From the NCBI GenBank assembly GCA_002077045.2, contig KZ111157.1, positions 542,383-606,382 on the forward strand: 64,000 nucleotides of DNA. The letters run 5' to 3'. Both the position numbers and the translations under genes were made by a program. The notes under the pieces are model-generated. The model saw only the letters and a program-made list of their open reading frames with translations. It had not been told where the DNA came from and ran no database searches. This stretch comes from Rachicladosporium sp. CCFEE 5018. Taxonomy: Eukaryota > Ascomycota > Dothideomycetes > Cladosporiales > Cladosporiaceae. Positions 62,212 through 64,000 of the stretch are shown in pieces (within the stretch, counting starts at the first letter, position 1; each line of letters opens with the position of its first letter).

Positions 62212-63728
62212 TCAGTAGTCTGGCCACTGCGGATCTACCTGCTCGCGCCAAGCTCTGAGACCGCCTTTGAAGTCTTTGACATTGGAGAATCCGGTGTGTT
62301 CTCGCAGAGCTTTGACAGCAAGCTGGGAGTCGTTCCCAAGTCTACAGACCACATAAGTAGATCCGCCTGCGCTGGTGATCTCATCCATGGAAGATGCTTT
62401 GGCTGCCCAGGACTTTGCATCTCCTGTCCAGGGTATATTAAATGAGCCAGGTAGGGCACAGATGCCATACTGCGTCTCATCGCGGGTATCAATCAGCACG
62501 CTTTTGCGGTCTGAAGGCAAATTGGAGAACTCAGTAGCTGAGATCCGAGACTCCACTGGGAGCATGTCCGCCGGCGCGACAGTGCCACAAAATGTCTCGT
62601 AGTCAAGCGAGCCACTCGTGAGACTTCCTTGTGAGATTGTCGCAGAGCTCGAGCAAGCAGCGCAGTCCTTTCGCCTGGTCCGCAACCTCACGCTACGGGA
62701 CTGCGGCTGCGAGTACGCGGAGAACATCAGCAGCGTCGGTTTTGCAGGCTCCGCCTCAGCCGTGCCATTACTTGCATCACTTGCGATCGGGCTAGCCACG
62801 AGGATCTTGATAGCTTCCAGCGCCTGTAGAACGCCCATCACACCTACAACAGGACCGAGTATGCCGCCTTCGCCGCAGCTGAGGACACTCTCTGCAGGCG
62901 GCGGCTTAGGGAAGATACAGCGGTAGCATGGCCCTCCTGCAGGATGTCCGGGCGGACGAGGTGGGTTGTTGAGGATCACCAGTTGGCCCTCAGTCTTCAG
63001 AGCTGAGGCCGAGACTAATGGTTTGCCAGTCAATACGGCGGCGTCAGAGATCAGGTAGCGTGACGACGGCCGATCTGTGCAGTCTAGGACAACATCGTAT
63101 CGAGAGAAGACGTTTATGGCTGAGGATGGGGTGAGATGCTCAAGGTGCCGCTCGTAGCGGACTAGTGGATTCAGACTGCATGTGTCAGACATTGAAAAGA
63201 TCACATGAAGTTGACGTACGAAAACAAATACTTGATAGCGCTGTCCACTTTGCTCATACCGACCGTAGCCGTGCTGTGAGCAATTTGCCTGTGAAGATTC
63301 GACGCCTCCACCGTGTCGCCGTCGACGAGGCCAAGCGTGCCCACGCCGGCTCCAGCGAGATAGGCTGCTGCTGGACATCCCAGTCCGCCAACGCCAACAA
63401 TCAGGACTGTGGCATTCTTGAGGCGGAGCTGACCAGGGAGACCGACTTCGGGGAGGATCATCTGCCTTCCGTATCGAGTGTATTCTTCGTTCAGTAATGG
63501 CCATCGTGATTGCGAAGTCTCACTCGAAGTCTTCCGTTCCAGATTGGTAACAGCCGAGAGACCATGGGATCCCTTCGCTGTGAAGTCAGCCTTTTGTTGC
63601 GCGAAGGTTTCTTGCTTCTCGGCCACCGCCAGCCGAGTCTTTAGGGTGGCGAGCTGGGACTCATGCTTCTCGATCTGCAGCCGTAACTCGACCACTTCTG
63701 CGGAGGGTCTGAAGTTATCGGAGGTCAT
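62212..63728 (-). CDS. UBA4: UBA4/MOCS3, adenylyltransferase and sulfurtransferase
   Basis: Exons on the minus strand are 63220-63728 and 62212-63175 with a 44-nt intron, giving 490 aa. UBA4 adenylates and thiocarboxylates Urm1 for tRNA wobble-uridine thiolation and urmylation, and can serve molybdopterin synthesis. An N-terminal coiled coil (VELRLQIEKHESQLATLKTR) is followed by the E1-like domain: YTRYGRQMILPEVGLPGQ, GVGGLGCPAAAYLAGAG, and zinc pairs in CYRC and CAAC. The C-terminal rhodanese domain has its active-site Cys447 in VVCRLGNDSQ and ends GGLRAWREQVDPQWPDY. The splice junction restores KYLFSLNPLVRYERH. It is tail-to-tail with 5-oxoprolinase. Confidence 0.96.
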
Positions 63729-64000
63729 TGCGACGCAATGTAGTACTTGCTGTCAGTGACATATACGGGAGAGAAGATGTAGGGCAGTGTCTTGCGAATT
63801 GTCTAATACAAATGCTATCATTCCTGCCAAGACTGCTCTTCCAACCTCACTCCCTTGTTCATCTTGATAGTGAACAAGAGGACCATCCCATCGTCGCACG
63901 ACCCTCAAAGCGGACCGTTCGGTGATCCGTCGGCGAGTAAGAGCATGCGCGTCCACCTACCTCTAAAGGTATCGCGGCCACCCATAACATGTCAATGGTG
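63729..64000. other. Window edge, UBA4 promoter side
   Basis: Upstream of UBA4. No supported gene before the window ends. Confidence 0.45.

Noticed and set aside
63753..63956. 67-codon minus-strand frame upstream of UBA4
   Set aside because: Short, no domain, and positioned where the UBA4 promoter is expected.

Overview
The window is nuclear DNA from a filamentous ascomycete (Pezizomycotina), most likely a Dothideomycete; the class is inferred from gene content and no species is named. Genes lie close together on both strands. Most introns are 44-66 nt, begin GTRNGT, carry a CTAAC/CTGAC-type branch site and end YAG. Fungal-only families are present: a Clr5-domain protein, a chloroperoxidase-type heme peroxidase, GH76 and GH128 hydrolases, and a mitochondrial MRS2-type Mg channel. 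I found 29 protein-coding genes I consider real or probable, one probable broken gene, and no convincing tRNA, rRNA, transposon or CRISPR array. Many start codons and small exons were placed by reading splice sites by hand and joining the frames.

Layout. 0.5-2.7 kb: two unrecognised membrane proteins. 3.4-4.1 kb: ribosomal protein eL42, whose first exon is only the ATG. 4.35-6.5 kb (minus): fimbrin. 7.0-10.1 kb: glutaryl-CoA dehydrogenase and arginase in tandem, both for amino-acid breakdown. 11.2-15.6 kb: a Clr5/TPR-like protein and a large unrecognised membrane protein, separated by a 25-bp minisatellite. 15.8-18.3 kb (minus): a Yippee-domain protein and a BRCT protein. 18.9-25.0 kb: four proteins on the plus strand, namely a GH76 membrane-anchored glycosidase, a secreted GH128 glucanase, an alpha/beta hydrolase and a secreted chloroperoxidase-like enzyme. 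25.1-30.9 kb (minus): a mucin-like single-pass membrane protein, MRS2 and an unrecognised protein.

31.8-44.3 kb is a housekeeping block: Elongin A, THO7, tubulin chaperone A, MCM4, NEDD8, a secreted purple acid phosphatase and RPA1. RPA1 has two perfect MluI cell-cycle boxes upstream, and MCM4 has a cluster of CGCG elements, so both look G1/S-regulated. 44.8-55.8 kb: UTP20 as one 7.6-kb exon, divergent from a Drn1/CWF19-like protein, followed by the ESCRT factor IST1. 55.9-57.6 kb: a small unknown gene and a frame interrupted by a TAA. 58.05-63.7 kb: 5-oxoprolinase and UBA4, tail to tail.

I saw no new defence or biosynthetic system. The most useful observations are the gene models hidden by short exons (NEDD8, eL42, tubulin chaperone A, the Clr5 N-terminus), the paired MCB sites at RPA1, several strong dyads in non-coding DNA, the interrupted frame near 57.1 kb, and an insertion in the RPA1 zinc finger.
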